NCBI RefSeq assembly: GCF_036373705.1
Contig: NC_089858.1
Coordinates: 10,898,001-10,962,000, forward strand
Source of the DNA: Amia ocellicauda
Lineage: Eukaryota > Chordata > Actinopteri > Amiiformes > Amiidae
Direction of reading: 5' to 3'
Length of the DNA stretch: 64,000 nucleotides
Under the pieces are notes generated by a model. That model ran no database searches. It worked only from the letters and a program-made list of their open reading frames with translations, and was not told where the DNA came from. Of the stretch, positions 13,801 through 26,108 are shown in pieces. A program made the position numbers and the translations under genes. How positions within the stretch are numbered: the first letter of the stretch is position 1; each line of letters opens with the position of its first letter.

Positions 13801-15368
13801 AAAGTCGTATGGAATTTGTGTATTAGATTTACCACTCTCTTTCCCTCCTGGTCCATCCAGAGTTTGAGATCAGTGATGGGTGACTCTTGTCCTTGCAGGC
13901 CTCGGGGGCCTCTTGTTTTGGTATCATTCTGACTTCGCTCTTCCTTCAGTAGGTTTTTGTCTGCGTTATAGGTCACACGTCATTTTTATTCCTAGTCTCC
14001 TGAAGAAGCTGGTTGATAGACACCTATAAAAAGCAGTGGGATATTCATCCAAACAGACCAGAGTTGCCTACCATTGCTTTTAAAATTGTTAATCAATATA
14101 ATATTGTCCGTATCTGTTGGTCATAACGGCACTGAGAGCAGGCATGTTGCTCTCCCTCTGCAGCTCATAACAGCAAGGCAGTGAGGTCATGCTAAAGCTA
14201 TGCCTAGACATTGCTGCCAAAACCCAAACCATAGCTGGAAAGCAAAAACAGTTTCCAAGTTCTTATTCAGAAATCGGGAACAAGCCAGTTGTGATAAATT
14301 GGATACATATTGGTAAATGTACAGAACAAAAAGTATCTTTAGTGAACAGTGTGAATGACTTAAGAGTGGATTTATGCAGCTGGAAGAGCACTGCTTGGTT
14401 GACAGACAGTGGGTAACAGATTCTTATCAGTTAAGATGCTGAAGGAAAGAGCATGAGGTAAATAGATAGCTTAGCTCAAGGTCCAAGGTTTTCAGATTTA
14501 TAGCCATCTCCAACAACTGAGGGATTGAGGCAGAATCAGACACTGTTTCCTGCAAGGGTGTACAAAAGCAGGCCCACTACATTCCCCAACCCCCGTTGAT
14601 GTGATTTATCTATTCTCAGGATGTGTTTGGAAAAATATGCATTCCATGTGTCTGTGGAAAATTTTGCTTGTGTAATTCCCGCTCTGCTGTATATTAATGT
14701 CTCTTGGCACCTCTAAAGATTTGTTCGGTGGCCATTGCAACTGCAGATGTTTTGTTCATAAGCAGCGTAAGACGCTCTGGAAGCAATTAGGGGAATATTG
14801 CTCTGCCTGCTTCCCATCCTTCCTTTTTGAATGTGTTCCTCATGTTTTCCTTTTCTGTGTTTTTAACCTCCCCTTCCCCCTCCCCAGTTCTGTTGCTTCT
14901 TCTTTGTGCATCCTTATCCCTCAATCTCTGATCCTCCCTTTGCTGACACTTGCTATCGTTAGTACTGTGATGTGTGATGTACATGTCGGAGAGACCAGCA
15001 TACTAAAATAACATATCATACCAAATGACAGGGTTATATTTGTTTAAAACTGTTGTGTGGGGATACCTTCCCCACCCAGGAAGTGGTGAGATATTGACCT
15101 ATCAGATCACATTTCTGTAATCTTCTCTCCACGCAGTGAGAAGTACAAGGAGCATTTTCCCAACCGCAACCTTCAAGTGTATTCCACACGCCCTCTGCTG
15201 GTGTTTCCTTGTCACTACGCTGGGGACCCTCAGTGGGTGAGCGACACGGAGACCTCCACACTGTGGGACGACGATTCGGTGCGGACAGATTGGCGCGGGT
15301 CCCACAAGACTCTGAAGGGTGCTCCTCCCAATGCCGGCCTACAGAACGCCTTCCGGGACGAGCTCTAG
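6226..15368 (+). CDS. cercam: Cercam, GLT25 (procollagen galactosyltransferase)-family ER protein, 12 coding exons
   Basis: Coding exons by GT-AG junctions and frame: 6226-6443, 8647-8757, 9544-9661, 10119-10253, 10351-10555, 10645-10764, 10888-10964, 11137-11243, 11616-11748, 11900-12027, 12385-12588, 15137-15368; they sum to 1788 nt, 595 aa, the length I recall for human CERCAM. The ATG at 6226 has a strong context (GGCCATGG) and opens a signal peptide (residues 1-22, poly-Leu core). Seen: a DTD metal-type motif at 152-154, [26 protein letters not shown] at 420-423, [18 protein letters not shown] and a C-terminal RDEL (592-595) for ER retention. [23 protein letters not shown] and YLGRKQVNP match CERCAM rather than the catalytic paralogues COLGALT1/2. 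Family knowledge: COLGALT1/2 galactosylate collagen hydroxylysine, whereas human CERCAM is reported not to; enzymatic activity here is therefore unproven. Introns hold microsatellites (6901, 7766) and a 78-bp MITE (12922). Confidence 0.96.
6901..6925. repeat. (ATA)n microsatellite in cercam intron 1
   Basis: About eight triplets. Confidence 0.9.
7766..7797. repeat. (TA)n microsatellite in cercam intron 1
   Basis: About 16 TA units. Confidence 0.95.
12922..12999. mobile_element. 78-bp hairpin MITE, copy 1 (in cercam intron 11)
   Basis: Ends AAGCTCTGGAAAAAATTAAG and its near-perfect inverse, flanked by TA on both sides, with a short centre (GATTTCTGAACTTGG). Same length and sequence family as 39597-39674. 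TA duplication and size suggest a Tc1/mariner-type miniature element. Confidence 0.85.
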
Positions 15369-16700
15369 CTGCAGGTAAGAGCTGTGAGCATTGTACAGGG
15401 GTCTCGTGTAGTGTTTCTCAACTCTTTCAAGGGATTCACAGCTACGTTTTAACTTAATTATTTTGAGAAATGTAGGTTAATAATGAACAAAAATTGAATT
15501 TGATAGAAATTAGGGTTATGTTTCAGTCCAGGCTAAGGTTAGGGTAGCTTTTCTGCTGACTTTACTGAATTGGATGTAGATTTGTATGAAATTTTGGTTT
15601 TGGCTAGAGATGGGGTTCAGGCAGTTAGTCGGGGGGTGGAGTAGCAATGCATTTCCTTCACAGAAACTGTTTATTTTGCTATCTCTATAGGCCCCTGCAT
15701 TGAAAGACCTTTTTACTTGAACTGGGCAGGTGGGAGGCAATACATTCCAGAGGTTGGAACTGAGATCTAGCTGGCATATGAACTTTTAACCGACACCATC
15801 AGAGGAGTAACTCGGCGAGACAATCAGGAGAAGATGGAGACAGACGGCGGAGGACTGCTCACATAAGATTGCACCTGGAACCACGGCTCAGCTGTCCCAA
15901 TTGATTTTTGTGTGCCAGTGGAGGCCGATGTGTGTGTGTATGTGTATGCATGAGTGTGTGTGCTCTCAAATAATATTTAAATAGAACTTTGAATTTATAA
16001 TACCAGCTCATATACCTGATTTAGAATTCAAAATGGTAGTATGTTCATTCAGGAACACAACATCTTGGGGGGCGGGGTTAAAATTCAGCACAACTACAAA
16101 GTTTGGAGTATTGACATTTCAGCACAGAGAGAAGCTCTCTTCCACACAAGAGACCAAAGCCTGATTTATCTGGAGTCTAAAGAGTTTACATTGACAAACA
16201 CATTGTGGCAGAGCAGTGCAACCACTTTGTTGTGTGTTCTTTTGACAGGAAGGGAACTATAGTTTCCTTTGCTTTCTATTTTGAATATCTTACCACAACC
16301 TACAAATACACACACAGTATTATTGACAAACCAACCAAAAATCCTGCACATGTATGGTGGATATGTTAAAAATAATAACGTGCCCTCTAATATAATTAAT
16401 CTGATCCATCTCCTGTTTCTGGACTTAATTACTTTCTGGACATACTTATTTCTACTGCTGTTGCAAAACATATTGTCATCCTGCTCTCCCTTGGCAGTAG
16501 ACTGTTTTGTCATTGCATAACGTGATGAAACAAGTTTCCCACCACCACCAAAATGAACTGTACGTACAGCCCATATAGTAGTACTGGTGTTGCCCCTGTG
16601 TTTGTGAGTCTTTTGTATTTGTGGAAATGCATGTCAAGTAAAACACCTGTAAAAGTGTCAGGACAGTGTAAAAAATAAATAAAGACCGTGTTTTTTACTT
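15369..16700 (+). other. cercam 3' UTR region
   Basis: After the stop at 15366-15368 there is no further coding signal. Overlapping AATAAA signals at 16674-16683 probably end the transcript. A good splice-donor string (CTGCAG|GTAAGA) lies only 6 bases after the stop, at 15374/15375, so the 3' UTR may itself be spliced; the acceptor is not clear. Confidence 0.55.
16674..16683 (+). terminator. Poly(A) signals (two overlapping AATAAA), probable cercam 3' end
   Basis: AATAAATAAA lies about 1.3 kb after the cercam stop and about 290 bp before Tc1 copy A, with T/GT-rich sequence just downstream. Confidence 0.5.
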
Positions 16701-16974
16701 TGTTACATGGACTAGATGTGTTTTGTTTTCACATCAAAACTTGTCACCAGAGATGAAACCCCTATTTACCATGAGTACAATCTGCGTTTTTAAGGGGACA
16801 TAAACTGCTAAAGTGGTTGTAGCATGTGGAGAGGATAAGGTTATGCGCAGATTTCCCGATTATTCAGAGTTTTAAATACACAGAAATTGTGAAGATTTTA
16901 TTTATTTTGCTCACTAAATTTAATATTGGAGAAATTAATTCATGTTTCTCTTGCTGAGTGTCAGGCAACATATA

Positions 16975-18195
16975 CACTCACCTAAAGGATTATTAGGAAC
17001 ACCTGTTCAATTTCTCATTAATGCAATTATCTAACCAACCAATCACATGGCAGTTGCTTCAATGCATTTAGGGGTGTGGTCCTGGTCAAGACAATCTCCT
17101 GAACTCCAAACTGAATGTCTGAATGGGAAAGAAAGGTGATTTAAGCAATTTTGAGCGTGGCATGGTTGTTGGTGCCAGACGGGCCGGTCTGAGTATTTCA
17201 CAATCTGCTCAGTTACTGGGATTTTCATGCACAACCATTTCTAAGGGTTTACAAAGAATGGTGTGAAAAGGGAAAAACATCCAGTATGCGGCAGTCCTGT
17301 GGGCGAAAATGCCTTGTTGATGCTAGAGGTCAGAGGAGAATGGGCCGACTGATTCAAGCTGATAGAAGAGCAACTTTGACTGAAATAACCACTCGTTACA
17401 ACCGAGGTATGCAGCAAAGCATTTTTGAAGCCACAACACGTACAACCTTGAGGCGGATGGGCTACAACAGCAGAAGACCCCACCGGGTACCATTCATCTC
17501 CACTACAAATCGGAAAAAGAGGCTACAATTTGCACAAGCTCACCAAAATTGGACAGTTGAAGACTGGAAAAATGTTGCCTGGTCTGATGAGTCTCGATTT
17601 CTGTTGAGACATTTAGATGGTAGAGTCAGAATTTGGCGTAAACAGAATGAGAACATGGATCCATCATGCCTTGTTACCACTGTGCAGGCTGGTGGTGGTG
17701 GTGTAATGGTGTGGGGGATGTTTTCTTGGCACACTTTAGGCCCCTTAGTGCCAATTGGGCATCGTTTAAATGCCACGGCCTACCTGAGCATTGTTTCTGA
17801 CCATGTCCATCCCTTTATGACCACCATGTACCCATCCTCTGATGGCTACTTCCAGCAGGATAATGCACCATGTCACAAAGGTCGAATAATTTCAAATTGG
17901 TTTCTTGAACATGTAATGAGTTCACTGTACTAAACTGGCCCCCACAGTCACCAGATCTCAACTCAATAGAGCATCTTTGGGATGTGGTGGAACGGGAGCT
18001 TCGTGCCCTGGATGTGCATCCCACAAATCTCCATCAACTGCAAGATGCTATCCTATCAATATGGGCCAACATTTCTAAAGAATGCTTTCAGCACCTTGTT
18101 GAATCAATGCCACGTAGAATTAAGGCAGTTCTGAAGGCGAAAGGGGGTCAAACACAGTATTAGTATGGTGTTCCTAATAATCCTTTAGGTGAGTG
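16975..18195 (+). mobile_element. Tc1/mariner element, copy A (degenerate)
   Basis: A 1221-bp element bounded by inverted ends (CACTCACCTAAAGGATTATT left, its complement right) and flanked by TATA/TA target duplications. The transposase frame starts at ATG 17123. It is broken by an extra A near 17252 (CTAAGGG against CTAGGG in the other copies) and by a frame change near 17913 (CATGTAATG against CATGACAATG in copy C), leaving an open stretch 17286-17933. The DDE landmarks WSDESRF and [10 protein letters not shown] are readable. It sits between the cercam 3' end and the cfap157 promoter. Confidence 0.93.
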
Positions 18196-18225
18196 TATAT
18201 TTAGGTATTGCTTAGTGTTACATGC

Positions 18226-18304
18226 TGACGTCATGTCCGCCCTGTCTCTTTAAAGCCCGCGCGCCTCGGTGCAGCTGCAGCGGGTTGCTATGTACGTGAC
18301 GTCA
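18226..18304 (+). promoter_or_regulatory. cfap157 promoter with two perfect CRE palindromes and an RFX-type half site
   Basis: TGACGTCA occurs at 18226-18233 and again at 18297-18304, 71 bp apart, in CpG-rich sequence 60-165 bp before the cfap157 ATG. Between and after them are GTTGCTA (about 18284) and AGTAAC (about 18310), which resemble half-sites of the RFX X-box common in ciliary promoters, but they are too far apart to form one X-box. Binding by CREB/ATF or RFX factors is inferred. Confidence 0.6.
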
Positions 18305-18390
18305 GCCTTAGTAACGCGGCAGAAACAAAACTCATTGTTGGAGCTTAAAAAGTTTGAAATACTTTTTTATTGGAGGCCAACGCAACCAAG

Positions 18391-21300
18391 ATGGCTCCCA
18401 AGAAGAAAGCAATCAAAAGCGGAGATAAAGCGAGTAAATCGAGTAAGAAGGAGGAAGACAAGAAGCTGGAGGAGCCGCTGTCGGAGCTCAGTAAGGAAAT
18501 GTACCGGCTGCAGATAAAGGACCTGGAAGAACGACTGGAGAGGTGGGGCGATTGATCATCAGTATACACAGCTGTGCGGATCGATGTCAAATACCTAAAG
18601 ATGGGCATCTAACTGTGCGACGACAAACACATTGCTGTATGTTTGCCTATAAGGCCATTCTAGGGTAGTTTTCATCTTAAATAAGTACTCTACTCTACCC
18701 ACTCTACCAAGAAATGGCCATTATAGATTGAGATCACAGAACTGTATCTCATATAACGTCCCTAATTTTAAATCTGATTTGGGTAAAAGTGCTTTTATCT
18801 CTGCTGCCCCAAATTCATGGATCATTTTATACAGATTGATGACACCAGACTGGTGGGCTGTGGACCATGTGTAAATGTTTTTAAGTACTTATCATTAGGA
18901 AATCATCTCTTTCACGTTTTTGAGTTATTCATCAAGAAATGTATATATGTGTTGTGGATCTTTTATGTTTGTATAACTTGGTGTATGCTGCCTTTGGGGT
19001 CAAAAGATATAATCTCAATTTGACTTCTCTAGTGGCAAATAAACCTAATAAATAAAAACCTAATCCTTAACCTTATAAATATAGCATATAATACCTATAA
19101 TTGTCTAGAAATGTCCCTGCAGCCGCTCTCCCTCTCATTCCTCCCTGTTTGCTTCAGGTATCAGCACAAATGTGACGAGCTGGAGGTGCGTGAAAAGGAG
19201 TTCTCTTCAAAGTTAAAGGACCTGGACAAGGACAGGAAGGACATTGTGTCCTTCCTGAAGCGCACCCTGGCCCAGACCACTGACAAACTGGCGAACGTCA
19301 AGGACCAGCTCCTGGGGGTCGAGCAGGCCAAGGAGATGGAGAAGGACTCCTATGAAACGCAACTGGCTCAGCTGCGCCACGAGTTCCAGGGGACCAAGGA
19401 CCAACTCGTGTCTGAGAACATGGTGCTGGGTGAGAGCTCTCTGTTCAGTTCACCTCCATCGACAATCAGTATGAATACCAAGCTAATATTTTGCAAAATA
19501 CTACAGATTTCCTGTTCTAAACAGGCTGCCTTGACATCTCCAGAGCCGACACAAATACATACTTACCGAGCCTGAGGCAGCAGACACTGATGCAAAAGTT
19601 GGATATTTATTTCACAGTGGTGGGTTTGTTCATTGTAATGTGGTCACAGTCCCCATGTTATAGCCACTTTCTTCTAATGTGAGCTGGGATGTATATATAA
19701 GCAAGCGTTTCAAATATCTCTGACAGATTAGCATTGAAGTGTATAAAAACCCAACTACCACATAACATGTAATTACACCAGTGTCCGTATCCTGCAAGTT
19801 TAATCTTATTCATTTTATGGTCAAGTATGTGGATAAAGAACAGGCTGAAAGGAAGCCTGGCAATGCAATACAGTGTAATGTTCACACAATGGGAGTGTCC
19901 AGGTGCCCCAGCCCGGGCTCCCACAGTGTGAGCTGCGGTTGACCCTGGGCTGTCCTGTGCTGTGCTCTCAGCTGGGAAGCTGGCGTCTCTGGAGGAGTTT
20001 CAGGTGCAGAAAGAGAACCTGATGGCGCAGCTGGCCAGCATGGAGGAGCAACTGGAGAGACAGAAGCAAGAGCACCAGACTGTCGTCTACAACCTGGAGA
20101 TGAAGGCAGTACTGGATAATGACAGGTCACTGATATTCCCACTTCCACATCGCATAGCGGGCCACTGCAAAGCTAGTGGGGATGGGGGGCCCTGATAACT
20201 TAGTTTGGTGTTCTTGGCAGTCATCATCAACGGGAGGAACACTGGCTCATAGATATAGGCTGAATGGTGGAGTTGCTTATTGTCTCTCCCTACAGGCTGA
20301 AGAAGGAGATGCAAGTGAGGGTGACGGACGTGGCGGCAGAGTTCCGGCAGGTGTCGGATAAGCAGATGGCCGAGACGACCAAGAGGATGATCCGCGAAAA
20401 CATGTCGTTGACCGCGCAGCTGGGAAAACTGTCGGACAAGAGCCTGGAGCTGCTGGGGGAGAATGAGGCCCTGAGGGAGCAGGAAGTGCACAACCAACAG
20501 GAGCTGTGGGTGCTGGAGCACGGGCAGAAGGAGCTGGCCAGGAAGAACATCGGCACTAAGAAGGTAATCCTGTCAGTAGTTCAGTGAGCTCACAGCAGTT
20601 CAGAGTCAGCGTGAATGAAGACGTCTCTTCAGACAAGATCTGGGCCAGGTGTTCCCACATCCATACAAAAGAGCTGTTAAAGTCAAATTTGATTTATTGA
20701 GAGAGAGCATCACATACCGAAAAGGAATTGATCTTCCGTGGGTACGTGACTGGTTTCTCGTCGTAGGTCACTGACAATCCAAGTCACATTGGAAATATAT
20801 CTGAGAAGGGTGGCTTGAGGAGCATCCGATCAACTTTATATCCAACCTTGATGTTTCATAGTCTCGAGGCACCCCCACAAATTCAAACACTTAACACTAG
20901 TAGAGTCCCTTTGTTGGTATCCGCTCTCTGACTGCAGTGCTAGCACTTTAACAACACGAATCTGGGCATTTAGCCTTCACATTAACAAGGAAGGTTTAAT
21001 TAAGTGTTAATTTGGCTCTCAGGTGGTGCTTATGCTGACAGAGAAGTGCAAGCAGCTGCAGGCTGAACTGGAGGAATGTAATCAGAGCCAAAGCGAACAT
21101 CTCCAGCTGCAGGCAAACCACGCCGTCCTCCAGCACGACTTGGAGACGCTCAGGTAACAAAAACACTAGCACTGGCCAGGACAGACACAGTGGAACATTG
21201 TACGTATGCTTCGCCAGCAAAGTTAAAGGAACACATCCACTCGAACTGGTGAAAAGCCATTGTAAGAGAAATGGTATGTGTGAGATTTACAGGGTCAGAA

Positions 21301-23184
21301 GTTTAAAAAGCACACTGTACTTGTTATTATTATTCCTTGAAAATCTTCCCTATGGGCAAACTTCCCTTCCCACAGTAAATAAATTAGGTAGGCAATTTGC
21401 CAACAGTTTGCCCCAAAGGAAAATCTGCCCTTAAATGTTTATGATTTGGTTCGCTGTTGAATATAAAATATGCCCCCCTGTACAAATACAAAGGATCGTT
21501 TTGGCACCGAAACATTATTCATCTACAAAGCTAATCACATTTGGATCTGCCTTACAGGTATTGAAGTTCTTACACCAATTTATCACAACAAAGGTCAGCC
21601 TTATAAAGTTGATATTAATGAAAAAAACAAAACTATAACACATCTTCAAGTGTATAATATTTCATTGAAAATCTCATACCGCACATACATTGATGTTTTT
21701 GTATTTTTTATTCGCTTATTAAAGAACAGGCAGACTGATGTGCAGGCTTATCTCACTGGTCCTGTGCTGTGCTTGTCAAGACAGGAGCTGGGTGCTGTGA
21801 AGGGGGACTGGGAGAGGGAGAGGGCCGAGGCAGAGTGGCTGAGCAGAGAGCTGGCAGGCGAGAGGGGAATCAGGGCCCAGCTGGAGAGCGTTCTCCTGGA
21901 GGCGGCCCGCACTCTTAAAGATGCTCTGACGGTGAGAGAAAAAAACTGCATCGGTTGATTAAATCAGCAGTGGTGCTCTCCCTGCTCTCGTTTGGGTTTA
22001 GTGTTTCCGAGACACTTAATCTATCCTAATTCTTCACAAATGAATTAACTTGAATTTGAATTAGTATCAAAGGAGGCACACAGAAGCTGCTGTGCCAGCA
22101 CATTAAGGTTGTAAACTAGAAGAGGCTGCGGGGATGCAGCCCTGCTACATGCCAGGGCAGCCCAGCACAGTCAGATTAGATCCGCGGCTCCCTCCCTGTG
22201 GGATCGTAATGGGGTTTATACCACATTAAGAGAGTTGTGAACTGCCCTGTTTATTTTAGGAGACTCTACACTAAATCTAACAGGAGAGACATTTAAATTT
22301 CACTCACAAATTTCACAAACTTGCTCAGAGGACCTTCCCTGACTTACCGCTACAGGAGATGCCCGGTAAGCAGAGCAACTCGGAGGCGGCAGTTCTTGCG
22401 CGTCGGAGCCAGATGATGCAGAAGCTCTTAGCCCTGCTCAACACTGCTGCCCTGCTGGGCATAGGGCCTACCCTGCAAGAGTTCCTGAAAGACGCAGATG
22501 ATTCACATGAGCACAGCACAGGGTCTGGCCCTGAGAGGTACAGTATCCCCGTTTGACATGAAAAATGTGTCCTTGTTCCAAGACATCGACAATATTTCCT
22601 TATGGAAATTCTTATTGATCTTTACTTATGCAATCTGAATGGCGATTGATGAGGGTATGGCGGGGAAGACTGACGTAAATAATATGAAATACAAATAAAT
22701 AAAATGGCACTCTTGTGCTTAACGTGAAACCTTTTGTCTCACTTTTGATGTGCAAAACCCAAAAGCTGTACTTGATCAGGAAGTTCGACACGGGAGCCAG
22801 TTCCCATTAAAACCGATAAAGAAACTGTGTTCAGCAGACAGACAGGACTCTTTCTGTTTTTGCAATGCTACCTTAAAGCATACCTTTTGTGTATTTTTAA
22901 AACCCTTATATAGTGTCATGAATTGCTCATGTGAGGAAGTGAATCTCCTGTTTCACCTTTGTAGACCTGGAATCCTCTCTCCATTACTGAAGGGTCCCAA
23001 GCTCCCCCCCCACTACAGGCTCGGAGACCTGGGACTGGTCCCTCGACCTGCACAAACCCTGGGCCCTGCCCTGTCCAAAGTGGGACCTCTATCCAAGACC
23101 ACCCAGCTCAGCCTCCACAAACCAGCCCCAGTCCAGGTGGCTCCAGACTCCAAGTGCAGGAAAGCGGGCAATCAGGCTAGTTGA
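18391..23184 (+). CDS. cfap157: Cilia- and flagella-associated protein 157, 8 exons
   Basis: Exons: 18391-18542, 19158-19429, 19972-20125, 20296-20563, 21023-21153, 21781-21931, 22356-22537, 22965-23184 (1530 nt, 509 aa; human CFAP157 is about 520). The basic N-terminus ([13 protein letters not shown]) is followed by long heptad-rich coiled coil: [15 protein letters not shown], then [40 protein letters not shown] and [17 protein letters not shown], all aligning in order with human CFAP157. The C-terminal hallmark GDLGLVPR is at 457-464. It is known as a basal-body/axoneme-linked protein needed for sperm flagella in mammals. The exon 6 acceptor (TTGTCAAG) is weak but is the only one that keeps frame. 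AATAAA at 23283 is the likely poly(A) signal. Introns are short and hold nothing else recognisable. Confidence 0.95.
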
Positions 23185-23282
23185 GTTAGTGCCTTTGATA
23201 TTAATGAAGTAACAGATTGTTCATTTATGAAGCTGATCAAATAACAGCTGTTTGGGACAGTTAAATATATACTTGTTGAAGT

Positions 23283-23288
23283 AATAAA
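23283..23288 (+). terminator. Poly(A) signal, cfap157
   Basis: AATAAA about 100 bp after the cfap157 stop codon. Confidence 0.5.
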
Positions 23289-24133
23289 GGGCACAAGGCC
23301 AAGTTTGAGCTCTTATTTCTTGTACATTCACGTGGGAATAAATCATGTTAATGCTGACTTCAGACAGGGCTTGGCAGGATGGCCACGATTCTCTGGCTCC
23401 ACCTCTTTGGAACACTGCAGACTACTGTTAATTATCTCCGATACGCTTTCCTGTGCAATGTATCTGTCATTTATAACTCATGCAGAATACACATATTTTT
23501 TGTTGTTTACATAAATGGAAAATAAATGACATGACACAGAAGGAGTGAAGGCTTGCCAGTTCGACTTTTCTCTTCGTTGCTTTTCCATTTAGCTGGGCAG
23601 CTCTTTAAAAGAACTGGTTTGTGTCTATAGCACCTCTGGTATTACTGTTGCAGACACTGCTTCGGCATATCTTGTGGGTAAACACCATTATATAATCCCT
23701 CTCTGTGCCTCAGGACACGTCTCCAGAAAGCACTGCGCTCTTCTGACAGTTTGTCCGCCTCCCTGAAATTACAAGGGAGCCCAGTCTGCCGTCTCCCCTC
23801 CTCAAGGCGAAATACGTCTTTCAGCTTTCAAATGAATGAAGGCTCCCTTAAACTTTTCACTCCCAGTATAATATTTGCACATTTGATATTTATAAACAGG
23901 AACAGAATAAAAACACACCTAAAAGCACAATTCTTGACATAGCTCCTACTCTAACCTGATTATAGGTACACACAGAAAAAGTTCACACCCTTTACAAATA
24001 GGTTTGTATTTTTACAGATGAGGAAATATGACAAAAGTACAAAAATTACAAACTGTAGAGGTATACAATTGAAATGTGGCTTTATAAAAATACATATTCA
24101 ATAGAGCACCATATCCAAAGCCACCCAGTCCAT

Positions 24134-24139
24134 TTTAAT
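24134..24139 (-). terminator. Candidate variant poly(A) signal (ATTAAA) for ptrh1
   Basis: On the minus strand ATTAAA lies about 240 bp after the ptrh1 stop. It is a common variant signal, and no canonical AATAAA is obvious nearer. Confidence 0.3.
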
Positions 24140-24377
24140 CAGCATAAGACTTTCTGCACATCATCCTTTTAAAATACCTAAATGCATGGCTGCCACATGC
24201 TTATTCTGCTACCTTCAATCTGGTATCACAGCAAAACCACTAATCCATCTTAAAATCTCTCTTGTCCGGTGCACCATTACTTTTCCTGGATGGCTGGTGG
24301 CGCTGCTTCATTCCGCTTTTGAGTCCACATGCCATAACTGTAGCACAATTGATACATTTCATCAGTCCAGTCCAAAC

Positions 24378-25857
24378 TCATGTTTTCTCTGCAGCCCTGC
24401 CGCCTGGTGGCACTTTTGTGTGCTGCAGTGCTGTGTCAGTTCCACTGTCTATGATGTGTCTGAGCAGCAGCTCCACGCTCTGCTCCAGCACCTCCCTCAG
24501 CACTTCCTGCTCCTCTCTGGTAAACCTGCCCAGGACATAGCGCTCCACAGAAACCTTCCCTGCAGGCCGGCTGATGCCAATCCTCACCCGTGGCATTACC
24601 TGAAGACCAGAAGCATAGGCACCAAGTCAGCAGACCATTATCAAGATCACAAAACCACACTGAAGTTATGATGATGCAGCGTAAACAAATGCAAATCACT
24701 CTTTTACAGTTCGAGGATTACTTCTGCCTTAAATGAGACCATTCGTTTTTGTTTTAAACACTTGTTTACTTACGTCAGTTTTCAGACACTCTACACAAGA
24801 ACGCACCCCATTGTGACCCCTGCGAAATAAAAGACAGTGGTTTAAGCCAGAGAGAGCTAGAATCTGTAACTTTAAAACATGTGACTGTTGCCAAGAGGAA
24901 AACATGCACAGTCTGTCTTGTGCATCTCTGTAGCGGATGGACAGGAACTTGTAGCTTTTACCTAGCACTGCCTCCCTGCTTCATAGAGACTTTTCCAAGA
25001 GGCTTGTCCAGCTCGTCGTGTAGGAGGTAAATATCTTCTGGCTGTATGTGAAACTTGGCAGCTTAAATACAAAATAAAAAAGAGGTGGTGATGGTTAATA
25101 AGACATGACACACTACAGCACCCAATTGGTGAGCTCAATTCCTAGCTCTTGAAACTCACCAGCCTTGGCCACACTGACCCCATTGATGTTCATGAGGAGT
25201 CTAGGTCTGAGCAGTACCAGTCGGGTCTCCCCCAGCTCTGACAGGACCACCTCCCCCGACACCTGCCTGTCCCCCCGCCAGAGCTCTGCCACCCCCAGCC
25301 TGCCAGCCAGGGCAGCCAGAGCCGCCATGCCAACGCTGTGCCGCGTCCCGCTCATGCCAGGGTTGCCCAGACCGACAACCTGCCAAGAAATGTCAATCGC
25401 TTATTAAACTAGGACCGCATCACAATAAATACATGACATAACGATACTTTATACTAGACGGGAGTGGAAAAGACAGGAGCCAGATCAACATCTACGAGAA
25501 TGGAAAGTTAAATACTTATTGACTACACAGTATTAAATATAGTTACATTTAATTGAATAGTTTTCGTGACTCTTGCTTTCCAAATATTACAATCCAAATA
25601 CATTTTAAAAAACAGAATCTCGTATTTACACAAGGTACTTTATTTTCCCAAAGTATAAGGTCGTTAAGACTCACCATTTTCTGGCGCATTTTATGGTTTT
25701 GAGGCACGTCGGTGCTCATTTTAAGTGAAAGAGGTTCATACAGTAAAACGCGATTAATAATACTGGTTACCCAACGTCTCATGCTGAATGACAGGATACC
25801 ACGAAACAGCCTTGTTAAAGGTTGCAACACACGCTGCAACATGAATGACACACACAT
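24378..25857 (-). CDS. ptrh1: Peptidyl-tRNA hydrolase 1 homolog, 5 exons
   Basis: Minus-strand exons: 25857-25675, 25379-25160, 25061-24962, 24819-24774, 24599-24378 (771 nt, 256 aa). Pth-family enzymes cleave the ester bond of peptidyl-tRNA dropped by ribosomes. All bacterial Pth active-site positions are present: GLGNPG (Asn67), TRHSVG (His75), LMNING, HDELD (Asp150) and GHNGVRS (Asn171). The first exon (61 residues) is rich in Arg and hydrophobic residues and nearly free of acids up to residue 36, as in a mitochondrial presequence; several Met codons (1, 6, 26, 47) could start the protein, and the longest form is given. It is tail to tail with cfap157, as expected for neighbours in human 9q34. 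C-terminal residues after GTDTAL are not conserved. Confidence 0.93.
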
Positions 25858-25889
25858 GAGTCAGATCAGTCATGACATCTTTAACCTCC

Positions 25890-25960
25890 GACTCCGTCGA
25901 AGCCGGTCGCATCACTGTGACGTAATTCGTGGGCGACGTTTCTGGATTTCAATGTAGTAT
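25890..25960 (-). promoter_or_regulatory. ptrh1 promoter with CRE-like site
   Basis: A short CpG-containing stretch just upstream of the ptrh1 start contains TTACGTCA on the minus strand (25918-25925), a CRE-like site. No TATA box is visible. Confidence 0.35.
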
Positions 25961-26014
25961 GAACTAATGCTTCCAGTCTACTGACTTGTTTGGAAAACCA
26001 AAACTAAAATTCAA

Positions 26015-26035
26015 ATAATAATAATAATAAAAAAA

Positions 26036-26108
<73 letters not shown>

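Noticed and set aside
6226-15368. Assignment of this gene to colgalt1 or colgalt2
   Set aside because: Diagnostic segments ([32 protein letters not shown]) and the 595-residue length fit CERCAM better.
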